Assembly (NCBI GenBank): GCA_024291935.2
Contig: CM044321.1
Location: 59,948,985-60,012,984 of the forward strand
Reading direction: 5' to 3'
Length of the DNA stretch: 64,000 bases
Source of the DNA: Okapia johnstoni
Taxonomy: Eukaryota > Chordata > Mammalia > Artiodactyla > Giraffidae
The notes under the pieces are model-generated. The model saw only the letters and a list, made by a program, of their open reading frames with translations, searched no databases and was not told the DNA's origin. A program made the translations under genes and the position numbers. Positions 46,051 to 56,446 of the stretch are shown in pieces; the stretch's first letter is position 1, and each line of letters begins with the position of its first letter.

Positions 46051-46268
46051 TGTGATGGTGGTGGTTTAGTCGCTAAGTCTTGTCCGACTCTTGTGACCCC
46101 ATAGACTATAGCCTGTCAGGCTCCTCTGTCCATGGGATTCTCCAGGCAAGAATGCTGGAGTGGACTGCCATTTCCTTCTCCAGGGGATCTTTCCGACCCA
46201 GGGATCAAACCCAGGTCTCCTGCACTGCAGGCAGATTCTTTACCAACTGAGCTACCAGGGAAACCCCC
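46051..46268 (-). mobile_element. Bov-tA SINE
   Basis: Antisense from GATGGTGGTGGTTTAGTCGC to CAACTGAGCTACCAGGGAAA. Confidence 0.92.
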
Positions 46269-46651
46269 CAATTGTTGCATTTCCAATGGAAATATTGCCA
46301 CGTGCGCCTACTCCCTCTTTGCCTGATACCTTCAGCAGATGTTCACTGAGCTCTGTCTACAGACCAGACTTTGTATTGGGCTCTTAGGACCCAATGGTGA
46401 CTAAGAAAAACAGTCCCTGCCTCTCTTGAGCTGTGCTGGATGTATGAAAACTAGGGAAAGGTGAACAGTTTGCCATTGCACTAGAAAGTAGGTAGCCTCT
46501 TGATCTGGATCTCAGGAGATGAATAGATTCTCAGAGTTCTTAGGATCAGGAGGTGTTACCCAGACAGAACTGCAGGAACTCAGTACAGTGTTTTCAGGTA
46601 TCCTGGAGACCTCTCAAGTGTGGTTGCTCCCAGACCTCCTCTGGTCCTTGG

Positions 46652-46883
46652 TGGTGATGGTGGTTTAGGTGGTTTAGTTGCTCAGTCGTGTCCGACTCTT
46701 TGCAACCCCATGGACTGTATGTAGCCCACCAGGCTCCTCTGTCCATGGAATTCTCCAGGCAAGAATACTGGAGTGGGTTGCCATTCTCTTCTCCAGGGGA
46801 TCTTCCCAACCCAGGGATCCTGAACCCGAGTCTCCTTCATTGGCAAACAGGTTCTTTACTGACTGATCCACAGGGAAGCCACC
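46652..46883 (-). mobile_element. Bov-tA SINE
   Basis: Antisense from TGGTGATGGTGGTTTAGG to GACTGATCCACAGGGAAGCC. A perfect 14-bp duplication, CCTCTGGTCCTTGG, lies at 46638-46651 and 46884-46897. Confidence 0.95.
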
Positions 46884-46969
46884 CCTCTGGTCCTTGGAGG
46901 TTTGGAAAACTCATGAAGATGGGAGTTTCAAATCTTAAGAGCCTGAGATTTCTGGAAGTAGACGCATAG

Positions 46970-49900
46970 CTGATTAGATTTCACCAAGTGGGCTGAGACT
47001 TTCCATACTTTGGACAGTTTCATTTCTTTGCTATACATTTAAGCACCACCCCCTACTCTTCAGGGATGGAAGAGGACCTAAGCTGACATTTAGGTAGATG
47101 TTAGCTTGTGTCTGAAAATCTGCTCCTATAGAGAAGATGAAGGCTTCGCTACCCTTTTCCCCTAAGAAGCATTAGACACAGGACCAGCTTCACGGGCTTG
47201 TGACCTATGCAGTCACACAAGACCTCATGCTTAGAAGGGCCCCACCCTTGGTTAATGCTCTGCTGTCACCATCTTGTAATTCTTTTTTTTTTTTTTAACA
47301 AAGTGGGGTCTTTATACACTCACAAGAGCATTTGCAGTGCAGTCCACGGAATGCTCATTGATGAAATAATAACCAGTTTTAAGATGCTTTCTAGTATAAA
47401 TGCTACCATGATGCCAGATGAAACATGACTGCAAGAGGAAGGTACCTTTCTCTCTTTTATCACCCTGGATCTGTAAACCTGGAACTCTTCCCTCATCTTG
47501 TTTTTAACTGCAAGGTGGTTGTATTTTGAATCCTTAAATCAAGAAGCCCTGGAGCAGCTTTATTACAGGCTTGGAATCCAGCATTCATCATTGTGTTCTT
47601 CTGTGTTGGAATATTAACAGGACTGGAGTCCCATAAATTATGTATCTCTTGCTGAATGTTGCTGCCAGCTATGAGTGGCAAAGCAGTTCCTTCTGTAGCT
47701 TATTTGGTTTTGCAAGATCATTGATATGTATCGAGGTGCCTTAACAAATGAATTGTAGTTCAGATCACTGGGTGGTTATGAGTCTGTTCAACTAGATGGA
47801 TTTTCCTTCTTGCCCCTGAATGTCACAATGGCATCAGTCCATACCCTGAAATGTATGAAGCATTAATCACAACCAGGAGAGAGAGAAAATTGACTTTGTT
47901 TTTTAGTGAAAGATTTTATATTAGTCATTAATTAGTAAAGGAACTAGTAAAATGTTACAACCAGTTCAAAGGAAATTCAAAGAGTAGAAACATGCAGAGG
48001 CATTGGAGAGTGCTGAAATGCATTTGTATTTTCACAACTGACTTCTTCCATGGGAGGAGCCGGGCATGGGGATTCATTGCATCTTCACTGGATAAGATTC
48101 ATTTGCAATACTATCAGTTTCCTACAGTTTACAGAGTGATAAAATAGCACAGTTAAAGATAATAACTCTGACTCCCACAGAGGCAGAAAACACAGAAGGG
48201 TGTGTCAGATTACACCTGATATGAAGAAGATACCCAGTAATCTCTTTTTACCCATTTCCAAGTTTTTGATCTGAGAGGTCCTCCCCTCTTCTCTCCTATA
48301 ATCATAATAATAAGATTATTCTTAGTCACAGAAAAACAGCTGGCCTCACAAAGTTTGACCTCATCATTTACATTGGTGCAGTAAGAGTATTAATTAGCCT
48401 ATAGGCCATCTTAGTTGGCTTTGCAAATATGGAGCTGTACGGTATTAAGCAACTATTAAGCCCATGAAATTTACAAAAGTTTTTATAAGGACTCTTGGAT
48501 TGGGCTTTTCAGAGCTTCTGTTGTCTGCTATTCCAAGGCTAGGAAAACAAGCCCAAGAAAAGCATCAGTTTTCACCTGTAATACTTATAAGTTTGGTTGA
48601 ATTCTTTGAGATTTTCAACATTTGCTAGTTTCCTGGCCTGGTAGCTTTCTTAACACCTGTAATGCCAGGACCCTGCAAACCAGGTACAGGACCAGTTTTC
48701 CTTTCGGGAAGGGGGACCATGTCCCAAGGCATTGGCCCCCTAGTTTCTAAAGAGGCTACTCACAACTGATCAGTGCACACCGTTCCCTCATGACGCTGTA
48801 GGTAAGGGCTTGGTTGCCCAGTGATATCCTGCAGATAGATTCTAATTAAACCTGTGAAATAACTATATTGCTATGAAAATCAAGGTGACTCAGTAACAGT
48901 TTCTGAATTCTGGGGGGGTTCTGAGAATTGGATATTATTCTTATATGTTTAGATTTAGCTTATCAAAGCAGACTTCACTAAATTATAGGTTAGAGACAGC
49001 CTAAAAAGTAAGAGAAAAGACATCCTCATAGATCCAAAGAGTAGAACGTTAAAACAACAGCAACAGTATTCTAGACAAGTAATGCCAGTAAAATTTCCCT
49101 CTTCAGTTCATTCAGTCCTGTGTTGTTAATTCTTGTTCTGCTGTGTGTTGGTTTAGCAGTCTGCATTTGTAAATCCATCTACATCCAGACTAAAAAGAGT
49201 CCTGAAATCCAAGGAAATCCTGACTCAGTCCACTATCCCAGTTTACAGACTATCTAAGTTATGTCAGGCTAGTACTCTTTGCCTATGAGTCTTTAAAATG
49301 CCAGTATTTAAAAGTACCTGGCGCATAGACTCCTTTTCCACGAAACTTGAGATTGTCCCTTCTGGCCTGTAGCTTGTGACAAAGCCTTCAGGCAAGCATC
49401 AGAATAATACAGATTTACCTGTAGATTATAAAAACGTAATGGATAATTTTTTACTGTGATAAATAATATCAGAATTGAGAAGAGTGAAATTCTCAATTGA
49501 TATTCCCTACATAACTATTTCCTGAGCAATTGATCAGTGTTTCCCCTGAAGGTAAAAGCATGTTATGGACAGTGGAAGCACTGATAAAGCTCTAGGGTCT
49601 TGGTATGTAATATTCAATCTCAGAAATATATTAATAATCTTTTAGCCATACTGACTTAACCTAGGGACGACTAAGCATCTTCTCTGATCTGACAACTCTT
49701 CCTATGCAACTCTTAAAATAGTAACACAGTAAACAAATGTGATATTTTTTTTTTAATACCATCTCTATTTTTATGAGGCAAAGGAAACAGATCTCTGTGA
49801 TTTTCCAGAACCCCTCTAGGAAATCTCAAAGATAGTTTTAGGTGTAAAAAATACCCTAAACAATTTTTCCCCAAAATATAGGGCTCAACCTGGGAAGGCA

Positions 49901-50250
49901 AAACCAAAATTATTGTCAGAGGATACTTATCTTTAGATACTTAAGATAGGAGCACAGGTGCCTAAAAAAACAGTACTTGGCTATCTATATAATCAGAGTA
50001 ACAAGAAGACTTGGGAAATAAATACAAAAAGCAACACCATTTAAAGAATTTAGCTCTTTTTACAAATGAGGGCCCTTGTTCTTCTTTTCATTCCTTAAAT
50101 AATCAAGAACTTTTCAAATCAGCATAAAGCTCTGAAAAGGATTTTGGTGAGACAAAATCTCTGCTAGCTAGGCAAATTCCATAGAAGGTAAGGAATATCC
50201 TTTTGTGTTGTAGTCCAAGGCATTAATCAGCAAACTAAGGAAGCAAGCCA
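46970..50250. other. Stretch of intron without recognised repeats
   Basis: Over about 3.2 kb I recognise no SINE, BovB or L1, only a poly-T run at about 47282-47297. Its open frames are short (up to about 75 codons) and unlike known proteins. It may contain an old element that I cannot name, or conserved non-coding sequence. Confidence 0.5.
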
Positions 50251-50269
50251 TCAAAACCAAGGGAACTAT

Positions 50270-50551
50270 GCTGCTGCTGCTGCTGCTGCTAAGTCGCTTC
50301 AGTCGTGTCCGACTCTGTGCGACCCCATAGACGGCAGCCCACCAGGCTCCTCTGTCCCTGGGATTCTCCAGGCAAGAACACTGGAGTGGGTTGCCATTTC
50401 CTTCTCCAGTGCATGAAAGGGAAAAGTGAAAGTGAAGTCGCTCAGTCGTGTCCAACGCTTAGCGACCCCATGGACTGTAGCCTACCAGGCTCCTCCGTCC
50501 ATGGGATTTTCCAGGCAAGAGTACTGGAGTGGAGTGCCATTGCCTTCTCCG
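50270..50551 (-). mobile_element. BOV-A2 dimeric SINE with (CTG)n end
   Basis: Antisense dimer with CTGCTGCTG at the left. A perfect 11-bp duplication, AAGGGAACTAT, lies at 50259-50269 and 50552-50562. Confidence 0.96.
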
Positions 50552-51012
50552 AAGGGAACTATACCAAGATTTTAATGTATTTTGCAGCTTTTTTTTTTCA
50601 AGACTCCCAAGTATTATAAACCAAAGCAAACAAAATTCACTTTCCATGTTTTGCCCTTTATTTTTCTCTTTGATATTTTGGAACAAATTTATATTTTACT
50701 TTAAAATTGCCTTTTTTCATTCAAGCTCTCTCAAAAGTATAAAATGGAGTTTTCCAGAGGCTACATGAGTGACATCATAATGCCCACAGAAAGAGATGAG
50801 TGTCTGACTCTTTCCTACTAAGCCAGACATTAGAAAGACTTGCACAGATATTAAACAATGCCATTTTGCCTTCAAAATATTTTGTTTTGGAAAATACATT
50901 TTTCCCGAAATACATGTTATTTGGTTAAAAGGGAATGGATTCATCCTTGCTGCTTTCAGATGGATCAATAGTTTAAAAATTTCTCAGATTGATTTCAAGT
51001 ATATTGATAGTT

Positions 51013-51872
51013 GTTTTTCAATTGCCAGTTCAGTTCAGTTCAGTCGCTCAGTCGTGTCTGACTCTTTGCGACCCCATGAACCGAAGCACGCCAGGCCTCC
51101 CTGTCCATCACTAACTCCCTGAGTCCACCCAAACCCATGTCCATCGAGTCAGTGATGCCATCCAACCATCTCATCCTCTGTCGTCCCCTTCTCCTCCTGC
51201 CCTCAATCTTTCCCAGCATCAGGGTCTTTTCCAATGAGTCAGCTCTTTGCATCAGGTTGCCAAAGTATTGGAGTTTCAGCTTCAACATCAGTCCTTTCAA
51301 TGAACACCCAGGACTGATCTCTTTTAGGATGGACTGGTTGGATCTCCTTGAAGTCCAAGGGACTCTCAAGAGTCTTCTCCAACACCACAGTTCAAAAGCA
51401 TCAATTCTTTGGTGCTCAGCTTTCTTTATAGTCCAACTCTCACATCCATACATGACCACTGGAAAAACCATAGCCTTGACTAGACGGAACTTTGTTGGCA
51501 AAGTAATGTCTTTGCTTTTTAATATGCTCTCTAGGTTGATCATAACTTTCCTTCCAAGGAGTAAGTGTCTTTTAATTTCATGGCTGCAGTCACCATCTGC
51601 AGTGATTTTGGAGCCCAGGAAAATAAAGTCAGCCACTGTTTCCACTGTTCAATTGCCAAGTTGTGTCCAACTCTTTGAGACTCCACAGACCGCAGCATGC
51701 CAGGTTTCCCTGTCCCTCACCATCTCCCAGAGTTTGCCCAAGATTATGTCCACTGAATCAGTGATGCCATCCGCCCATCTCATGCTCTGTCACCCTCTTC
51801 TCCTTCTGCCTTCAATCTTTCCCAGCTCAAGGTCTTTTCCAATGAGTTGGCTCTTCGTATCAGGTGGCCAAT
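51013..51872 (-). mobile_element. Outer BovB 3' fragment containing a second BovB
   Basis: The outer fragment is the last ~225 bases of BovB on the minus strand, at 51013-51027 and 51648-51872. A perfect 13-bp duplication, TATATTGATAGTT, lies at 51000-51012 and 51873-51885. A younger BovB sits near its 3' terminus. Confidence 0.92.
51028..51647 (-). mobile_element. Inner BovB 3' fragment, 620 bp
   Basis: The 3' end of BovB including the repeated CTGAA terminus (seen as CAGTTCAGTTCAGTTC at about 51026-51041). A perfect 11-bp duplication, TTCAATTGCCA, lies at 51017-51027 and 51648-51658. The C-terminal ORF2 tail is open on the minus strand from 51645 to 51040, with [20 protein letters not shown] near its start, so decay is slight. 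It lacks the catalytic region. Confidence 0.94.
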
Positions 51873-52283
51873 TATATTGATAGTTACCATCAGGCCAGTT
51901 ATGTTGATAGTTACCACTCACTTAAACTAAAGCTCTTTCGTGTCTTCAAATAAGACTTGACAATGTAAAGGGGTCCTGAGACTAAAAAGTTTGAGAACCA
52001 CTGCTTTAAAACTATTCTTGCTTTTTCCCTCCCCAAAACAAAAACACAGACACAGTTGTATTTCCTTCTCATCATTGCACCTGGCACCGTCTCAGCCACC
52101 CATTTTAATTCTAGTAATTAACCAAAGTAACTAAATTATTTTGTAGAGAAGACTGGGAGAACAAAGGATATGGATAATTGAGAACTTTCCATCATAGGGA
52201 GCATCTTAGCACAGCTCATGAAACATGTGACGTCAGCTTCTACTGCAATGTACATCACTTTTACATCCCTCTAAAGTGGTAAA

Positions 52284-53100
52284 CACAAGCTGGAATCAAG
52301 ATTGCCGGGAGAAATATCAATAACCTCAGATATGCGGATGACACCACCCTCATGGCAGAAAGTGAAGAAGAACTAAAGAGCCTCTTGATGAAGGTGAAAG
52401 AGGAGAGTGAAAAAGTTGGCTTAAAGCTCAACGTTCAGAAAACTAAGATCATGGCATCTGGTCCCATCACTTCATGGGAAATAGATGGAGAAACAGTGGA
52501 AACAGTGTCAGACTTTATTTTTTTGGATTCCAGAATCACTGCTGATGGTGACTGCAGCCATGAAATTAAAAGACGCTTACTCCTTGGAAGGAAGGTTATG
52601 GCCAACCTAGATAGCATATTTAAAAGCAGAGACATTACTTTGCCAACAAAGGTCTGTCTAGTCAAGGCTATGGTTTTTCCAGTGGTCATGTATGGAAGAC
52701 GGTGAAGAAAGCTGAGCGCCGAAGAATTGATGCTTTTGAACTGTGGTGTTGGAGAAGACTCTTGAGAGTCCCTTGGACTGCAAGGAGATCCAATCAATCC
52801 ATCCTAAAAGAGATCAGTCCTGGGTGTTCATTGGAAGGTCTGATGTTGAAGCTGAAACTCCAATACTTTGGCCACCTCATGCGAAGAGTTGACTCATTGG
52901 AAAAGACCTTAATGCTGGGTAGGATTTGGGGCGGGAGGAGAAGGGGACAACAGAGGATGAGTTGGCTGCATGGCATCACTGACTCGATGGACATGGGTTT
53001 GGGTAGACTCCGGGAGTTGGTGATGGACAGAGAGGCCTGGTGTGCTGCAATTCATGGGGTCGCAAAGAGTCAGACACGACTGAGCAACTGAACTGAACTG
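52284..53100 (+). mobile_element. BovB 3' fragment retaining the YADD motif
   Basis: This 817-base, 5'-truncated BovB ends CTGAACTGAACTG. A perfect 11-bp duplication, AAAGTGGTAAA, lies at 52273-52283 and 53101-53111. The reverse-transcriptase motif YADDTTLMAESEEELKSLL is intact near 52332-52388. A small deletion near 52690-52700 removes bases between CATGTATGG and GTGAAGAAAG and shifts the frame. Two overlapping frames result (52352-52705 and 52702-53091). The upstream RT and nuclease are absent. Confidence 0.95.
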
Positions 53101-53151
53101 AAAGTGGTAAAAGAAAGGAACGTGTTCATTTGACATGACTCATCTGTTATG

Positions 53152-53360
53152 TTGGGCTTCCCAGGTGGCGCAGCGGTAAAGAATCCCTCTGCCATGCAAA
53201 AGATGCAGGAGATGGGGTTGGGATCCCTGGGTTGGGAAGCAGGAAATGGCAACCTGCTCCAGTATTCTTGCCTGGAAAATTCCATGGACAGGGGAGCCTG
53301 GCAGGGCTATAGTCCATGGGATCAAAAAGAGTTGGACATGACTGAGCACACATGTGCCTA
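53152..53360 (+). mobile_element. Bov-tA SINE
   Basis: From GGGCTTCCCAGGTGGCGCAG to GACATGACTGAGCACACATG, with a deletion near 53240. Confidence 0.9.
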
Positions 53361-53461
53361 AGTTACAGTCTCTCTATAGCACATAAAAATAAGCAAACAT
53401 ATATAATCTTAAATATTATGCTTTACAGTTGAAATTTCAGTAACTTATTTAGAAATGATCA

Positions 53462-53670
53462 AGACTTCCCGGGTGGTTCAGTGGTTAAGAATCCATCTTC
53501 TAAAGCAGTGGACGGGAGTTCAATCCCTGGTTGGGGAACTAAGATCCCACATGCTAAGGGTCTACTGAGCCCTCAAGCCACAACTGGAGAGAAGCCTGAA
53601 TGCTGCAAGGAAAGATTCTGAATGCCCTAAGGCCTGAGGCAGCCAAAAATAAATAGATTAATTTTTTTTA
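53462..53670 (+). mobile_element. CHR-type tRNA SINE
   Basis: GACTTCCCGGGTGGTTCAGT, GGGGAACTAAGATCCCACAT and the ending GCAGCCAAAAATAAATAG. Confidence 0.87.
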
Positions 53671-54521
53671 AAAAAGAAAGAAATTATCTAGTGTAGGTGT
53701 CTAGTGACTATCAATTAGCTCAACTTACTATGATTCCATTGTAAATTACCCAAAGATCTTGGGAATTATTTTTAAGTTGGTATGCTACAAAACATAATTG
53801 TTATCTAAAGTTTTTCAGAAAAATTATTTAATTATTTAATTGGACACACTTATTTTTCATAATCTTAAATATTATATAGGCATAATATTAGCTTATTTGA
53901 CCATTTATCCTATATAAATTTAGAAGAAATCAACCCAAGTAAAACAAAATGTACATTTGCATTATATTTAACATTAATAAATCCAGAAAAAGACATGGCT
54001 GTGTTTTGAAACTCATCACACTAGTCTTATTTGCCAAAGAGTTAACCTTAGTTTTGTGAACTTCGGAGTCTTAATATATCACTGAGTTAGATAGTATTTT
54101 CTGTAAAATAATTTTTATTTTTAAGCCTAGTAAATTTAAAACTTTAGGGGTTTAATTTCCTTATTTTCTGTGAAGTTCAGGAATATTCAGTTTATAAACA
54201 TTTGCTTATCTTTATAATAAAGTGCTTGTAATTTAACAGGTACCATAATCTAATTTATTGACACCTTCAGAAATAGGAAAGCATTCCATACACAAGAGGC
54301 AAAGACCCCCTGAATTTCAGACACAGACACACACAGGTTAACAGCTTCAGTCCTACAACTGGAGCCACAAGTCAAAAGTAAACACAAAAACACACACAAA
54401 AAAAATCACCGATACAGATTTCACAGTGTTATTCTCCTTCCCAGTGAGCACAGAATTCTCAATTAATTTGAGCTCAAAACAGAAGAATATTCAAACAAAA
54501 ACCACCAAGAAACCAGACTCT

Positions 54522-54566
54522 AAGGTGGAGTAGATCTCTTTCTCTCCCAAGGTGGAGTAGATCTCT
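54522..54566 (+). repeat. 27-bp tandem duplication
   Basis: AAGGTGGAGTAGATCTCT occurs at 54522-54539 and again at 54549-54566. Confidence 0.9.
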
Positions 54567-54954
54567 ATCATCTTTTGTTGCCAGACACTTAAACTGGATT
54601 CCCCACCAAGAGGGAATAACTTGTCAGCCATACACCAACCAGAAAGAAAAATAAGACACAAACTGAGGAAAGTGGGCATGAGAACTAGAGAGAGACACTC
54701 AGTGAACTCAAGTCTGTTGCTGCTGTGGATTCACCCTGGGAGCCGTGCTGGCGCCTCGCGTCTCAGGCAGCACGGTTACCTGTCTCCATCAGGTGCCCGA
54801 TGACCTTACAGATATAATGTGAACAGATGGCACAGATTTTATTTGATTGATCAATTAAGGAACCAGTAAGATTACAAGCAGTTCAACAGCTTTTTTTCCT
54901 TAAGTGTTGGTAACTGACAGAGACCACCTCTTATTGGGGCCTTAGCATCTCACA

Positions 54955-55375
54955 TGAGATGCTATGATTGATTTACCATGTTGTGTTAGTTTTAGATATA
55001 CAGCAAAGTGATCCAGTTATACATATACGTATATTTGTTGCCGCTGTTGTTTAGTTGATAAGTTGTGTTCCACTCTTTTGCAACCCCATGTACTGTAGCT
55101 CACCAGGCTCCTCTGTCCATAAGATTTCCCTGGCAAGCATATTGGAGTGGGTTGCCATTTCCTTCTCCAGGGGATCTGCCCAACCCAGGGATCAAAGCAG
55201 CATCTCCTGCGTTGGCTAGCAGGTTCTTTACCACTGAACCACTAGGGAAGCACATATATATATATATATTCCATGTGCTATACAGTAAATCCTTGTTGTT
55301 TATTTTATATGTAGTGGTGTGTATCTGCTAATCCCATAATCATAATTTATCCCTTCTCCACTTGCCCCTTTGAAC
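54955..55375 (-). mobile_element. L1 3' UTR, antisense half of an inverted L1
   Basis: Antisense 3' UTR words TGTTGTGTTAGTTTTAGATA, CAGCAAAGTGATCCAGTTAT and CCATGTGCTATACAGTAAAT. A Bov-tA interrupts it at 55036-55249. Confidence 0.82.
55036..55249 (-). mobile_element. Bov-tA SINE inside the L1 3' UTR
   Basis: Antisense from GCCGCTGTTGTTTAGTTGAT to CACTGAACCACTAGGGAAG. ACATATACGTATAT and ACATATATATATAT flank it as a diverged duplication. Confidence 0.9.
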
Positions 55376-55725
55376 ATAAATCATAGCAATATTTTCTTAG
55401 TCAGTGTCCCAAGACAAAAGAAATGAAAGCAAAATAAGCAAATGGACCTAATCAAATTTACAAGCTTTTTCACAGTAAAGGAAGCCATCAACAAAATGGA
55501 AGGACAACCTATGGAACGGGAGAAAATATTTGCAAAAGATGCAATCAACAGAGGCTTCATTTCCCAAATATACAAACACCTCAGACAATGCAACATCAGA
55601 AAACAAAACAACCCAATCCAAAAAAATGGCAGAAGACCTAAGTAGGCATTTCTCCAGAGAAGACCTACAGATGGCCAACAGGCACATGAAAAGATGTTCA
55701 ACATCGCTAATTATTAAACGAGCAT
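55376..55725 (+). mobile_element. L1 ORF2 fragment, sense half of an inverted L1
   Basis: Sense L1 ORF2 C-terminal words AAATGGACCTAATCAAATTT, AAGCCATCAACAAAATGGAA and GATGGCCAACAGGCACATGA. It abuts the antisense 3' UTR, giving opposite orientations. It ends about 195 bases before a WDFY2 exon. Confidence 0.82.
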
Positions 55726-55919
55726 TTTGACTTTTTTTAAATGTTGAAAATCTCAGTACTCTCCTGACATTAGCATGTGGACCATTCCATTCCAGTCTCC
55801 AAGGTCCGCTCTTGGGTGGCACTCAGGGGTGAGCCCGCTTGTGACTCTCCGCCAGGCTTCTTGCCCTTGGGGCTCTCCCTGCCCTCGGGAACTGTCACTG
55901 ACTCTTGCTTCTTCGGCAG

Positions 55920-56025
55920 TGACAAAGTCCAGGCCCTGTCCTACGCACAGCACACGCGGCAGCTCATCTCCTGTGGCGGTGACGGTGGGATCGTGGTCTG
56001 GAACATGGACGTGGAGAGGCAGGAG
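55920..56025 (+). CDS. WDFY2: WDFY2 internal exon (probably exon 8), WD40 blade
   Basis: This 106-base exon encodes about residues 242-277: DKVQALSYAQHTRQLISCGG then DGGIVVWNMDVERQE. SCGGDGGIVVWNMD is the strand C-D pattern of the sixth WD40 blade, with W-N in place of W-D. The acceptor is CTTCGGCAG ending at 55919. The donor is GTAGGT at 56026. Phase is 2 in and 0 out. It is the last propeller exon before the FYVE insertion. The open frame that runs on past 56025 is intron read-through. Confidence 0.96.
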
Positions 56026-56129
56026 GTAGGTTCACAGAAGGCTCGAGCCACCCCCTCCATGGCCACCGGGCTGGGGTCTGCACCTCCGACTCTGCTGAGA
56101 AACGCCTCAGCCTCCCCTCCTGCTCACTT

Positions 56130-56446
56130 TCTTTTTGTTTTTGGTTGTGCTGGGTCTTTGTTGCTGTGTAAGCTTTTCTCTAGTTGCGGCTAGCTGGGGC
56201 TACTCTCTAGTTGTGGTGCGTGGGCTTCTCATTGCAGTGACTTCTCTGGTTGTGGAGCACGAGCTTTAGGGTGCTCAGGCTTCGGTAGCTGTGGCACTTG
56301 GGCTCCAGAGCACCGGCTCAGTAGCTGTGGTGCCCACAGGGGCTTAGTTGCTCTGCCGCATGTGGGATGTTCCCGGACCAGGGATCGAACCCCTGTTTCC
56401 TGCATGGGCAGGCAGATTCTTTACCACTGAACCACCAGGGAAGCCC
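56130..56446 (-). mobile_element. CHR-type tRNA SINE, near full length
   Basis: Antisense body GGTTGTGCTGGGTCTTTGTT, repeated GCTGTGG units, GGGATCGAACCCCTGTTTCC and head complement CACTGAACCACCAGGGAAGC. Confidence 0.9.

Larger units (their letters stand above)
40289..55919 (+). other. WDFY2: WDFY2 intron, 15.6 kb
   Basis: It is bounded by GTAAGG and CGGCAG and is the longest intron wholly inside the window. It carries dense Bov-tA/BOV-A2 insertions at 41.4-46.9 kb, three BovB pieces and an inverted L1. Stretches without a recognised repeat are about 40460-41380, 43010-43560, 43790-44780, 45180-46050, 46290-46640, 46970-50250, 50570-51000, 51890-52270 and 53670-54950. None shows an exon-like segment I can support. 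Confidence 0.87.

Noticed and set aside
51137..51880. 247-codon open frame on the + strand
   Set aside because: It is antisense to two nested BovB fragments; the real coding sense is the minus strand.
55777..56193. 138-codon open frame over a WDFY2 exon
   Set aside because: Only 55920-56025 is exon; the rest reads through both splice sites.
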